Source: Bordetella sp. 02P26C-1
Lineage (GTDB): Bacteria; Pseudomonadota; Gammaproteobacteria; Burkholderiales; Burkholderiaceae_B
DNA length: 64,000 bases
Assembly (NCBI RefSeq): GCF_009763255.1
Contig: NZ_WSJB01000010.1
Location: 219,655-283,654, forward strand
Direction: 5' to 3'
This document shows, piece by piece, positions 55,503 to 63,227 of the stretch; the stretch's first letter is position 1; each line of letters opens with the position of its first letter. The notes under the pieces were generated by a model that worked only from the letters and a program-made list of their open reading frames with translations, was not told the DNA's origin and made no database searches. The position numbers and the translations under genes were made by a program.

Positions 55503-56507
55503 TTATTTACCGGCTTTTTCCATCGCCTGCTTCCAGGCGCCGATGATCTTGTCGTAATCGGCGGCGGCCTTCAGCGGATCGGTGGCTTCGATCTTGATGT
55601 CTTTCAGGTTAGGCAGATCAGTCAGCGCCGCGACATCGATATCCGAACGGCTGGGACGGCGGAAGTTTTCGGTCAGTTCGGCTTCCTGAACTTCCTTGGA
55701 CAGCAGCAAGTCATACAGCTGCTCGGCCACTTTGGCACCGTTCTTCGGGTTTTTGATGACCGCGACGGCTTCCGGTGCGGCGAACGAGCCTTCCTCGGGG
55801 TAGATCAGGCGGATTTCTTTCTGACCACCCGCCACGTACGCATAGGCCGCATATTCCATTGTGATGCCGGCGGCGTATTCGCCGTTGGCCACGCTCTTGT
55901 AGACCTGGGCCGAGCTCTTGGAGATATCGACATTAGCGAGCAGCTTGTCAAAGCCTTCCTGGCCATACAGCTGGTACAGACCGTACACCTGATCGTAGGC
56001 GCTACCCGAGGACGTCGGGTCACCGATGATGACCTTGCCCTTCCACTTCGGGTCAAACAGGTCCGACCAACGCTTGGGCGCCGGCAGATCCTTCAGGTGC
56101 TTTTCGTTGACCATGATCATCATGACGTGCACGTTGCTGCCCGCCCAGAGATTGTCCGGGCCGATAAAGCGCGCGTCCAGCTCTTTGAGCTGCGGCGAGT
56201 TATAGGGCTGGAAGTTCTGCTTGAACGCCGCCATCGTGCCGAAGCCCGCGCCCCACACCACGTCGCCCAGCGGCTTGCCGGCCTCGGCCTCGATGCGCTT
56301 CATCAGCGCGCCAGTGCCCGAGGTGACCTTTTGAATCGACAGATTCGGGGCCTTTTCCTTGCCAATATCCACGGCCGTGTCGATCACTTGGACGTTGTTC
56401 GAGGTGTACACGACGGCTTCTTCGGCCTGCGCCGCAGCGCCCATGACCAGCGAGGCGCCGCCCACGATGGCGGCCAGTTGCGTCTTGAGTTTGAAGTGAC
56501 TGAACAT
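55503..56507 (-). CDS. ABC transporter binding protein, family 1 (ferric iron/2-aminoethylphosphonate type)
   Basis: The 334-residue protein has a signal peptide of about 28 residues (ends AAQA) and a family 1 mature part: EEAVVYTSNNVQVIDTAV, GTGALMKRIEAEAG, WSDLFDPKWKGKVIIGDPTSSGSA (core DPKWKGKVIIGDP) and PEEGSFAAPEAVAVIKN. The same fold binds ferric iron, thiamine, phosphonates or polyamines, and the Tyr pairs of iron receptors are not clear. Gene order ATPase, permease, receptor, lyase-like enzyme is unusual because the receptor is third. Confidence 0.88.
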   Translation of the reverse strand: MFSHFKLKTQLAAIVGGASLVMGAAAQAEEAVVYTSNNVQVIDTAVDIGKEKAPNLSIQKVTSGTGALMKRIEAEAGKPLGDVVWGAGFGTMAAFKQNFQPYNSPQLKELDARFIGPDNLWAGSNVHVMMIMVNEKHLKDLPAPKRWSDLFDPKWKGKVIIGDPTSSGSAYDQVYGLYQLYGQEGFDKLLANVDISKSSAQVYKSVANGEYAAGITMEYAAYAYVAGGQKEIRLIYPEEGSFAAPEAVAVIKNPKNGAKVAEQLYDLLLSKEVQEAELTENFRRPSRSDIDVAALTDLPNLKDIKIEATDPLKAAADYDKIIGAWKQAMEKAGK

Positions 56508-56526
56508 AGAGCGTTCTCGGTTAGGG

Positions 56527-58233
56527 CTAACGATTTGAGAAGAGGTCTAGCTTGAGGAAACGAACCGCCAAATAGATCGGCACAATGATGACAACCATCA
56601 GTATGACGCCATATGCCGAAGCACGCGCCAGATAGCCGGCGTCGATTTGACGGAACATCTGAATCGGCATGGTCTCCATGCCGCCGTAGTACAACACAAT
56701 CGTGGCCGAAATCTCGGCCAGCGAGGTCACCCACATCAGGATGGCCGCGCCCAGAATCGCCGGCTTCATCACGGGCAACACGACCTTGAAAAAGCTCTTG
56801 ATCGGCGACACGCCCAGGTTGATCGAGGCCTCTTCGATCGAATCGGGAATGCTATAGAGCGAAGCCGAGGCCGATCGGATCGAGAATGGTACCTTGCGCA
56901 CGAACAGCGCGGCCGCCATGATGACCCAGGTGCCGGTCAGCACAATCATGCCGCTGTTGTACGTCTGGATCAGCGCGATACCCAGCACGGTGCCGGAAAT
57001 CGCCAATGGCAGCATCACGACATAATCCAGGATCGAGACGGCCCACAGGCGCTTTTTCACGATCAGATAGCTGGCAACCGTCGCAAAGCAGGTGCCGACG
57101 ATGGCGGCGACGCTAGCCAGCATGAGCGAATTGATAATGGGCTCGGGCGCGTTACGCAGGGCCCGTTCCATGTTCTCCAGCGTCCAGGTGCCGTAACGCA
57201 TCACCGGCCCGCGTGCCTTGGTGAACGCACCGACGACCACGATGACCGCCGGGATCATGGAGATCGCCACGAACAGCACCGCCGACCCCGCCAGGAATAT
57301 CGCCGCCACGCCGCGTGCCCGCACCGCCTTGGGAGCGCGGCCCTGGTACATCTGGTAGGTCTTGCGTTCCACCACGCGTTTTTGCAGGAACAGCACGCAG
57401 CCCACCAGCACGACCGACACCACGGCCAGCACGCTTTGCATCACGGGGCTGCCGCCCATTTCCGACAGGAACGTCGTATAGGTCAGCGAAGACAGCACAT
57501 CGACGCGCCCACCGAGAATCATCGGGATCGAGAAATTGTCCACCGCGAGCGTAAAGACAATCATCGCGTTGACCAGCAGCGCCGGCGCCAGCACGGGCAG
57601 CGTCACGGTCATGGCCCGGCGGAAATTGCTCGCGCCCAGGTTGACCGCCGCCTCCTCGATGGAGCCGTCGATGGCCTTGAGCGCGGCGAGCATGCCAATG
57701 TAGACGTAGGTATAGTCGTTCAGGATCAGCGTGAACACCATCCCGAACCAGCCGTAGAAGGACGGCAGATCGATGCCTACGCCTTCGAGGAAATGACGCA
57801 CGATGCCGTTATTGCCCAGCAGCATCAGCCAAGCCTGCGACACCACGATATCGGGCAGGATGATGGTGGCCAGGGGCAATAGCGCCACCAGCGTTTTACC
57901 GGGGAAGTCGTAGCGCGCCACCACATAGGCCAGCGGCGCGCCCAGCATCATCGCGCCGGTGGTCGAGGCCACACCCAGGATGATGGTGTTGAAAAACGCG
58001 GTGGTATAGCGCGGGTTGTCGAAAAACTGCCGGAATCCGTCCAAGCTGAGCTGGCCGGTTTGCGGGTCCAGGGCGCTATGGTGGAACAGGGCGACCAGGG
58101 GCCAGACCACCAGCGCCACCAGCACGACCAGACAAAACAGCGCGGGCCACAGCCAGGGCGAGCGCGACGAAGCAAAAAACTCGCTCAGCCGGCCGAAAGG
58201 GCCGGGCGCGGCGGGTTGAACATGCGAACTCAT
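56527..58233 (-). CDS. ABC transporter permease with two fused permease domains (FbpB/AfuB type)
   Basis: The 568-residue membrane protein has about 12 hydrophobic segments in two halves (about 20-285 and 300-565), each with an EAA-type loop (IEEAAVNLGASNFRRAMTVTLP and IEEASINLGVSPIKSFFKVVLP). It thus carries both halves of a channel in one chain. Such fused permeases serve ferric iron, 2-aminoethylphosphonate and related importers. It lies 13 bases downstream of the ATPase gene and 19 bases upstream of the receptor gene. Confidence 0.92.
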   Translation of the reverse strand: MSSHVQPAAPGPFGRLSEFFASSRSPWLWPALFCLVVLVALVVWPLVALFHHSALDPQTGQLSLDGFRQFFDNPRYTTAFFNTIILGVASTTGAMMLGAPLAYVVARYDFPGKTLVALLPLATIILPDIVVSQAWLMLLGNNGIVRHFLEGVGIDLPSFYGWFGMVFTLILNDYTYVYIGMLAALKAIDGSIEEAAVNLGASNFRRAMTVTLPVLAPALLVNAMIVFTLAVDNFSIPMILGGRVDVLSSLTYTTFLSEMGGSPVMQSVLAVVSVVLVGCVLFLQKRVVERKTYQMYQGRAPKAVRARGVAAIFLAGSAVLFVAISMIPAVIVVVGAFTKARGPVMRYGTWTLENMERALRNAPEPIINSLMLASVAAIVGTCFATVASYLIVKKRLWAVSILDYVVMLPLAISGTVLGIALIQTYNSGMIVLTGTWVIMAAALFVRKVPFSIRSASASLYSIPDSIEEASINLGVSPIKSFFKVVLPVMKPAILGAAILMWVTSLAEISATIVLYYGGMETMPIQMFRQIDAGYLARASAYGVILMVVIIVPIYLAVRFLKLDLFSNR

Positions 58234-58246
58234 GACGCTTGCTCCC

Positions 58247-59299
58247 TCACGCCGTCACCAGCCGGCAAGCCTGGCTGAAGCTGAGATGAACCCGGGTGCC
58301 CGGCGCGTAGGCGGGGTCCAGAGCCGAAGGAACATCGACATTCAGCGTCGTGCCATCGGCCAGACGCAGGGCGTAGGTGGCTTTGAAACCCAGATACCGG
58401 CGGAAAATGACCTCGGCCGGCACGCGTCCGCCGGCGCCGCTCTCGGCATGCATCTCGACATGTTCCGGTCGCGCGGCGAGCATCGTGTCCGGACCCGGCG
58501 TGGGCCCAGGCACCGAAATGCGGCCCCCGGGGATGTCCACCAGTACGTCGCTGCCCTGCGGCTGTTGTGCCTGGACCTTGATCAGATTGGCCGCGCCGAT
58601 AAAGTCTGCGGCGTAGGACGTCACGGGCCGGGCGTACAGACCCTCGGGCGTATCGAGCTGATCGATCCTGCCTTGGCGCAGCAACGCGATGCGGTCGGAC
58701 ATGGACAGGGCTTCTTCCTGGTCGTGCGTCACGAAAATCGCGGTGATGCGCGATTCCTGTTGCAGCTGGCGGATGACGTCGCGCATCTGGATGCGCAACT
58801 TGGCATCCAGATTCGACAGGGGCTCGTCCATCAGCAGCACGCGGGGCTCGATGACCAAAGCGCGAGCCAATGCCACGCGCTGACGCTGGCCGCCGGACAG
58901 TTCGCCCGGATAACGCGCCGGCAAATGACCCAGGCCGACACGCTCGAGCATATCGCCGACTTTTTGCTTGATCTGCTGCGCGGAGAATTTGCGCACGCGC
59001 AAACCATAGGCCACGTTGTCGAACACCGTTTTATCGGGGAACAGCGCGTAGTCCTGGAACACCATGCCGGTTTCGCGCTTGTGAGGCGGCATGCGGGTGA
59101 TGTCCTCGTCATCCAGCAGCAAGCGTCCGCCATCCGGGATGATGAAACCCGCGATCATCCGCAAGAGCGTCGTCTTGCCACAGCCACTGGGGCCCAATAA
59201 CGTAAAAAACTCTCCGTGCTCGATCGTGAGGGAGAGTTTGTCGATGATGGTCACGTCGCCATAGCGCTTGGTGACGTTCTCTATAGTGATTCTTGCCAT
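58247..59299 (-). CDS. ABC transporter ATPase (spermidine/iron/AEP CUT1-like class) with TOBE domain
   Basis: The 350-residue ATPase has Walker A GPSGCGKT near 36, FQDYALFPDKTVFDNV, signature LSGGQRQR near 133, Walker B VLLMDEPLSNLDAKLR and H-loop THDQEEALSMSD. Residues after about 275 form a TOBE domain. I start at ATG 59299 (MARITIENV), the normal start of the family; the 13-residue extension to 59338 is rejected. The first gene of a four-gene minus-strand run ending in a cystathionine-lyase-like enzyme. Confidence 0.92.
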   Translation of the reverse strand: MARITIENVTKRYGDVTIIDKLSLTIEHGEFFTLLGPSGCGKTTLLRMIAGFIIPDGGRLLLDDEDITRMPPHKRETGMVFQDYALFPDKTVFDNVAYGLRVRKFSAQQIKQKVGDMLERVGLGHLPARYPGELSGGQRQRVALARALVIEPRVLLMDEPLSNLDAKLRIQMRDVIRQLQQESRITAIFVTHDQEEALSMSDRIALLRQGRIDQLDTPEGLYARPVTSYAADFIGAANLIKVQAQQPQGSDVLVDIPGGRISVPGPTPGPDTMLAARPEHVEMHAESGAGGRVPAEVIFRRYLGFKATYALRLADGTTLNVDVPSALDPAYAPGTRVHLSFSQACRLVTA

Positions 59300-59660
59300 T
59301 GAGTTCAGTGCTGCATACAAAGAGCCAAGACAAAGCATAACCCGATGTTGCGAAATGCTTGGCCCTCAGCCTAGGGGGCAAACCTGCCGGGAGGCGCGGT
59401 TACAAAAAGTATCGAGCACGCATTTTAGACGGTATCGGCGTGGGGCTAAAGCGCGTAACAGGCTGAGAATTCTGGATAGCGGGACAGTTGGTCCTAGTGG
59501 CCGAGCGAATGTAGATATGGGCGCCCCCCTTGCTATGCCCAGCAGACGGGTGACTCATACGGCCAAATGCGAAAAGGCGCCATCTGACTTGCAGATGGCG
59601 CCGGAGGCGCGAAGCTCAGACCTTGCCGCGACTCAAAAGCCGCAGGCGGCGTTCAGCCGA
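59300..59660. other. Intergenic region between the ABC importer and the deubiquitinase-like gene
   Basis: About 360 bases with no supported gene. It contains a strong hairpin terminator at 59572-59602 for the minus-strand gene to its right, and the presumed promoter of the importer operon to its left. Confidence 0.5.
59572..59602 (-). terminator. Intrinsic terminator after the deubiquitinase-like gene
   Basis: On the minus strand GGCGCCATCTG, loop CAAGT, then CAGATGGCGCC makes a perfect 11-bp stem followed by TTTTC. It lies 59 bases after the stop of the USP-like gene and would end the chaperone-effector transcript. Confidence 0.75.
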
Positions 59661-61064
59661 TTAGCCGCGGGCCGAACGGTGCATGCTGGAAGCCGTGAGT
59701 GGCTCGCCCATGACCGACGCTGCTTTGCCGGTCCACTCGCCAGTCCATTTCTCCGCACTTTTCACGGCGTAGCTGATCAGCTTAGCTTGGTGACCAGGGG
59801 CGATGCCTTTGACCTCTTTCACGTCGGCATCATCGTGGTACAACCAAGTCCCGAACCCATTGTTCGTGTAGGCGGTGTAGTGCCCGGAATTCACTCCGCC
59901 GTCCTGGACCACGATTTCTCGTGGCTCTAGCTCCACTTGATACTTCTCTTTGGTCTTTTCATCGTGAATCACGATGAAAACGTTGGAGCCGAACTTGGCG
60001 TCCTTCAAGATGGTCTTGGTCGTCTCACCACTGTTTCGATCCCAGACGACTGGATTGATGTCGATGGTAAGCCGCTTCACCGCCGTCAAATCCGGAGTGG
60101 TCCACTGAGCCGAGAAATTGACTTTGCTATCAAAGGTATCCTCATCATTCCAGTGACATTCGCGCAGTTCATCCGCACACAATCGATCCATGATGCCTTG
60201 CATCGTGGCGAGGTCATCGCTACCGATGTTGATCGTCTGCATAAATGGCGACTGGGTACTGCCTGGGCGCGTCTCGCCGTTGAAGGTCTTGGTTGCTTGC
60301 AGCCCTAAGCCAAAGCCAGCTGCCTTATGAAGATCCATGGCCTCGAGCAGCTTTTGCATGAATTCGTGGGCATCGTTTTGTTTCCGGAGAATCTGGAAAT
60401 CGCTCTTGAACTGGCGCGTCTTTTGCAGGCTTTGGAAGAATGCCCGCAATTCGCTGCCCGCCGTGGTTCCACCGGCCGCGTAGGCGTCCAGCAGAATCAG
60501 GAATTTTTTCGCGGCATCCTGTTTCCGCGGATCCTCGCACGTGTGGACCAGGTTATTAAGATGGTCGACGAGGACGTCTTCGCCCATCGCGGCGATCAAC
60601 ATTTTCAACGCAGAGTTGGCATAACAGGTCAGGCCCTTATTTTCAAAACCGATAGGTTGCGAATCGTTCCTGACGACTGTGAGTTTTTCCGCCGTTTCGA
60701 TCACGCGCGACACGACGCGAGCATTCAAGGGCGTATGGCCGTCGTAGCTCACGTCATTGATCATCAGCGCACGCTCGGTCGCTCTGTCGCCATATTTAGC
60801 CGCGAGTGCGTGCATGAAGACACCCAATGCCTGGGCATTTTCGATCAATGCTGATTCCTCTGCGCTCTGGAGTTGATTGCAGTAGTCGACCACCGCTGGC
60901 AGGTCTCGAAAAATAGGAATGTGGCTCAGGGCGGCGAGCACATAGCCTTTGAACGTTCCGGCGGCAACCGTAGGACAGACTTCGTTATCGGTGTCTGGGG
61001 TGGCCGCCAGATAGTTCTCCAGCGTCTGGAGGTCGGCGAACGTCGTGAGGGGAATTGTGTTCAT
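59661..61064 (-). CDS. USP-type (peptidase C19) deubiquitinase-like protein, probable type III effector
   Basis: The 467-residue protein shows all blocks of ubiquitin-specific proteases, a eukaryotic cysteine protease family that removes ubiquitin. The Cys box is GFENKGLTCYANSALKML with Cys147; the middle box is KQNDAHEFMQKLL (229-240, compare QQDAQEF); the His box is GVNSGHYTAY with His395, followed by W407 and the Asp411/412 of YHDDADV. All catalytic residues are present. The N-terminal 135 residues are helical, unrelated to anything I recognise, and could hold the secretion and chaperone-binding region. No signal peptide is seen. I prefer ATG 61064; the TTG extension to 61109 adds 15 residues. 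It follows a CesT-like chaperone gene by 58 bases. Base composition is lower in GC than its neighbours (27 and 30 of 60 in the lines at 59941 and 60001, against 41 of 60 at 58441, counted by hand), suggesting transfer. Confidence 0.85.
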   Translation of the reverse strand: MNTIPLTTFADLQTLENYLAATPDTDNEVCPTVAAGTFKGYVLAALSHIPIFRDLPAVVDYCNQLQSAEESALIENAQALGVFMHALAAKYGDRATERALMINDVSYDGHTPLNARVVSRVIETAEKLTVVRNDSQPIGFENKGLTCYANSALKMLIAAMGEDVLVDHLNNLVHTCEDPRKQDAAKKFLILLDAYAAGGTTAGSELRAFFQSLQKTRQFKSDFQILRKQNDAHEFMQKLLEAMDLHKAAGFGLGLQATKTFNGETRPGSTQSPFMQTINIGSDDLATMQGIMDRLCADELRECHWNDEDTFDSKVNFSAQWTTPDLTAVKRLTIDINPVVWDRNSGETTKTILKDAKFGSNVFIVIHDEKTKEKYQVELEPREIVVQDGGVNSGHYTAYTNNGFGTWLYHDDADVKEVKGIAPGHQAKLISYAVKSAEKWTGEWTGKAASVMGEPLTASSMHRSARG

Positions 61065-61122
61065 TTCGATGTTGGTGGGATGTTGGTTTAGCGCCGGATT
61101 GGATGTCAACGGTGCGCGAGAG

Positions 61123-61509
61123 TTAGTGCAACTGAAGTTGGTGACTCAAGCTTTCCAGCTGATCCACGAATTGCTCGAGAAATTCGTAGGCCTTTTCGCC
61201 ATCAAGTTGTGACAGGGGCAGCTTGCTGACGTATAGGAGTGCACCCGACTGCGGTTCGCATGCGATCGTTCCTCCGTATTGCTGCGTAAGCTTCAGGTTG
61301 CGCGAAAGCACGTCTTGCAAGAATGCGCTTCCGCGGTTGTCCACGCCCTGCCCGAGCAGGCCCGTGAAGAGCCAACCAGAGGCGAGCGTCTCAATGGCAA
61401 CGTATAGTTCCTGGTCAAGCACGATGCAGCATTGGCCGCTTTCGCCAAAGGACAGCGGTACACCGAGGCGTTCTCCTAGTTCGGCTAACACGTGTGTTTG
61501 CGGATGCAT
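61123..61509 (-). CDS. CesT/Tir-type class I type III secretion chaperone
   Basis: The 128-residue protein has the layout of class I effector chaperones: helix, beta strands, loop, strands, helix. It reads LGERLGVPLSFGESGQCCIV near the start, LQDVLSRNLKLTQQYGGTIAC in the middle (the family pattern LL..NL....GG..A) and EPQSGALLYVSKLPLSQLDG followed by a C-terminal helix with FLEQFVDQLESL. I count 15 acidic against 6 basic residues, so it is acidic like its relatives. Such homodimers keep one effector unfolded for secretion. It lies directly upstream of the USP-like gene on the same strand, as is usual for chaperone-effector pairs. Confidence 0.8.
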   Translation of the reverse strand: MHPQTHVLAELGERLGVPLSFGESGQCCIVLDQELYVAIETLASGWLFTGLLGQGVDNRGSAFLQDVLSRNLKLTQQYGGTIACEPQSGALLYVSKLPLSQLDGEKAYEFLEQFVDQLESLSHQLQLH

Positions 61510-61575
61510 GGTGTCTCTCAGCGTGGTGTTGAATGGTCAATGACTGCCTAAGCTTGGTAACGGGTGCGGTGCAGC

Positions 61576-61581
61576 GGTTCC
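61576..61581 (-). promoter_or_regulatory. GGAACC ECF-type -35-like element before the chaperone gene
   Basis: On the minus strand GGAACC lies 67-72 bases before the chaperone start and CGTTACC lies 13 bases further. GGAAC is the common -35 of ECF sigma factors, including HrpL-type ones that drive type III genes; the spacing to any -10 is not convincing. This is a weak hint only. Confidence 0.2.
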
Positions 61582-61730
61582 CATAGGTCGGCCGCTGGCG
61601 CATGTCCTTTAGTCCCATTTTTGGAGATGTGCCCAGGCGGGCACTCAACCACAGCTCGTAATGCGAGCCTACTTTAGGCACGCAAAATGCTGCATGGGAT
61701 GACACCTTTCCCTTACTAAAGGAGGTTGTC

Positions 61731-61937
61731 ATGACACCACGTATTCTTGCGTTACCTATCATCGCTGCCGGCATGGTGCTGGCAGGCTGCACGCATCACG
61801 GCAATTACGATCAGCGCAGCGACTACGATCGCTCGCAAATGCAGAACACTACCGCTGCGCCACCTCCGGCCAGCATGGACACCAACAACAGCAACTCCGC
61901 AGGCCCGCGCTATCCCAATACCGGTGGGAGCCGCTAA
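61731..61937 (+). CDS. Small lipoprotein, unknown function
   Basis: The 68-residue product has a lipoprotein signal with lipobox LAGC (Cys at about residue 20, MTPRILALPIIAAGMVLAGC). The rest is polar and low in complexity (Asn, Ser, Asp, Pro rich). AAAGGAGG lies six bases before ATG 61731, one of the strongest ribosome sites in the window. It is flanked by a divergent chaperone gene and followed by a hairpin terminator. I do not recognise the family. Confidence 0.8.
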   Translation: MTPRILALPIIAAGMVLAGCTHHGNYDQRSDYDRSQMQNTTAAPPPASMDTNNSNSAGPRYPNTGGSR

Positions 61938-61983
61938 TCGCCGCGAGTCGCCAACTACAAATCCACTCTACGCTTTTTCTGCT

Positions 61984-62020
61984 GCCTGCCCAATCTAGCG
62001 ATAGGGCAGGCTTCTTGTTG
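61984..62020 (+). terminator. Terminator after the small lipoprotein gene
   Basis: GCCTGCCC (61984-61991) and GGGCAGGC (62004-62011) form a perfect 8-bp stem with a 12-base loop, followed by TTCTTGTTGT. It lies between the convergent lipoprotein and alcohol dehydrogenase genes. Confidence 0.6.
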
Positions 62021-62022
62021 TA

Positions 62023-63216
62023 TCAGGCGACCATCGGCGCCGAAGCCTCGGGCATGAACACCGCGCGCAGGCAGTTATCCTGTTTGCTTTTGAACAGCTC
62101 GTAGCCCTTTGGGCCCTCGTCCAGCGACATGGGATGCGTCAATAAATAGGACGGATCCAACTTTCCGATTTGGATCAGATCAAACAGTTCCTTCACATAG
62201 CGCTGGCCGTGTTGCTGGCCCGAGCGCACCGTCAAAGCCTTATTCACGATGGCGCCCATCGGGAATTTGTCCATCAGGCCTCCATAGACACCCATGACCG
62301 AGACCACGCCGCCTTTACGGCACGCACGGATCGCCTGACGCAATGCGACACCGCGGTCGGTATGCATGAAGGTTTGCTGCTTCATGTAGTCGTACCAGTA
62401 CTCGATGCCGGTGCCGTCTGCCTCCATGCCGACGCAGTCGATACAGCGGTCCGGCCCCCGGCCGCCCGTCATGTCTTGCAGGGCTTCGTGTACATCGACC
62501 TCTTCAAAATTCAACACCTCCGCGTGCCCGTGCAGTGCGGCCAGGCGCAGTCGTTCGGGCACCTTGTCGATGGCGATGACGCGTTCCGCGCCACGTAGAT
62601 AGGCCGAGCATATGGCCATCTGCCCGACGCCGCCGCATCCCCAGACCGCGACCACATCCCCCGGCTGCACGTCCGCCAGATCCGCGCCCATATAGCCCGT
62701 GGGCACGGCGTCGGAAACAAACAGCGCCTGATCGTCGCGCACGCCCTCGGGTATTTTGAAGGCGTTGGTCTCGCCAAACGGCACGCGAATATATTCCGCA
62801 TGACTGCCTGCGTAGCCGCCAAACGCATGGCTATATCCAATAATCCCGGCGCACGCCTGACCGTACGCGAGCTCGGTCAGTTGTGGTTTTGGATTGGTGT
62901 TATCGCAGCACGAGAAGGCTTTCCTCAAGCAGTGTTCGCAGGACCCGCAAGCCAGAATCGAGACAACCACCACGCGATCGCCTTTTTGCAGCGTGCTTAC
63001 GTTTTTGCCTACATCGACGATTTCGCCGATGAATTCATGCCCCAGCACGTCGCCGGGTTTCAGGGCGGGCACATATCCACCAATCAAATGCAAGTCTGAC
63101 CCGCAGACTGACGACATCGTCACCCGCACGAGGATGTCGTGCGGATTCACAATTTCCGGATCAGGGATGCGTTCGATGCTAAGTTGATTCGTGCCTTGCC
63201 AGCAGAGTGCGCGCAT
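62023..63216 (-). CDS. Zinc-dependent alcohol dehydrogenase (formaldehyde-dehydrogenase-like)
   Basis: The 397-residue protein is a medium-chain dehydrogenase. Catalytic zinc ligands fit Cys38 (SVCGSD), His60 and Glu61 (GHEF); structural zinc cysteines are Cys90, 93, 96 and 104 (CGSCEHCLRKAFSC). The NAD motif is WGCGGVGQ. An extra stretch with CVGMEADGTGIEYWYDYM resembles glutathione-independent formaldehyde dehydrogenases of the PDH-like group, but the substrate is uncertain. ATG 63216 follows AAGGAG by seven bases, so the 185-residue upstream extension of the frame is rejected. It follows the SRPBCC-protein gene by 11 bases in one operon. Confidence 0.93.
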   Translation of the reverse strand: MRALCWQGTNQLSIERIPDPEIVNPHDILVRVTMSSVCGSDLHLIGGYVPALKPGDVLGHEFIGEIVDVGKNVSTLQKGDRVVVVSILACGSCEHCLRKAFSCCDNTNPKPQLTELAYGQACAGIIGYSHAFGGYAGSHAEYIRVPFGETNAFKIPEGVRDDQALFVSDAVPTGYMGADLADVQPGDVVAVWGCGGVGQMAICSAYLRGAERVIAIDKVPERLRLAALHGHAEVLNFEEVDVHEALQDMTGGRGPDRCIDCVGMEADGTGIEYWYDYMKQQTFMHTDRGVALRQAIRACRKGGVVSVMGVYGGLMDKFPMGAIVNKALTVRSGQQHGQRYVKELFDLIQIGKLDPSYLLTHPMSLDEGPKGYELFKSKQDNCLRAVFMPEASAPMVA

Positions 63217-63227
63217 AGTTCTGCTCC

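Noticed and set aside
56647..57882. Open frame of 411 codons on the plus strand opposite the fused permease gene
   Set aside because: It is hydrophilic and His/Asp/Gln rich, the expected reverse image of a membrane protein.
59661..61064. Idea that the USP-like gene is eukaryotic contamination
   Set aside because: It is a single intact frame flanked by bacterial genes, next to a type III chaperone gene and followed by a bacterial terminator.
61540..61581. A full HrpL-type box (GGAACC-N15/16-CCAC) before the chaperone gene
   Set aside because: Only the GGAACC half is present; the CC-containing half is at the wrong distance.
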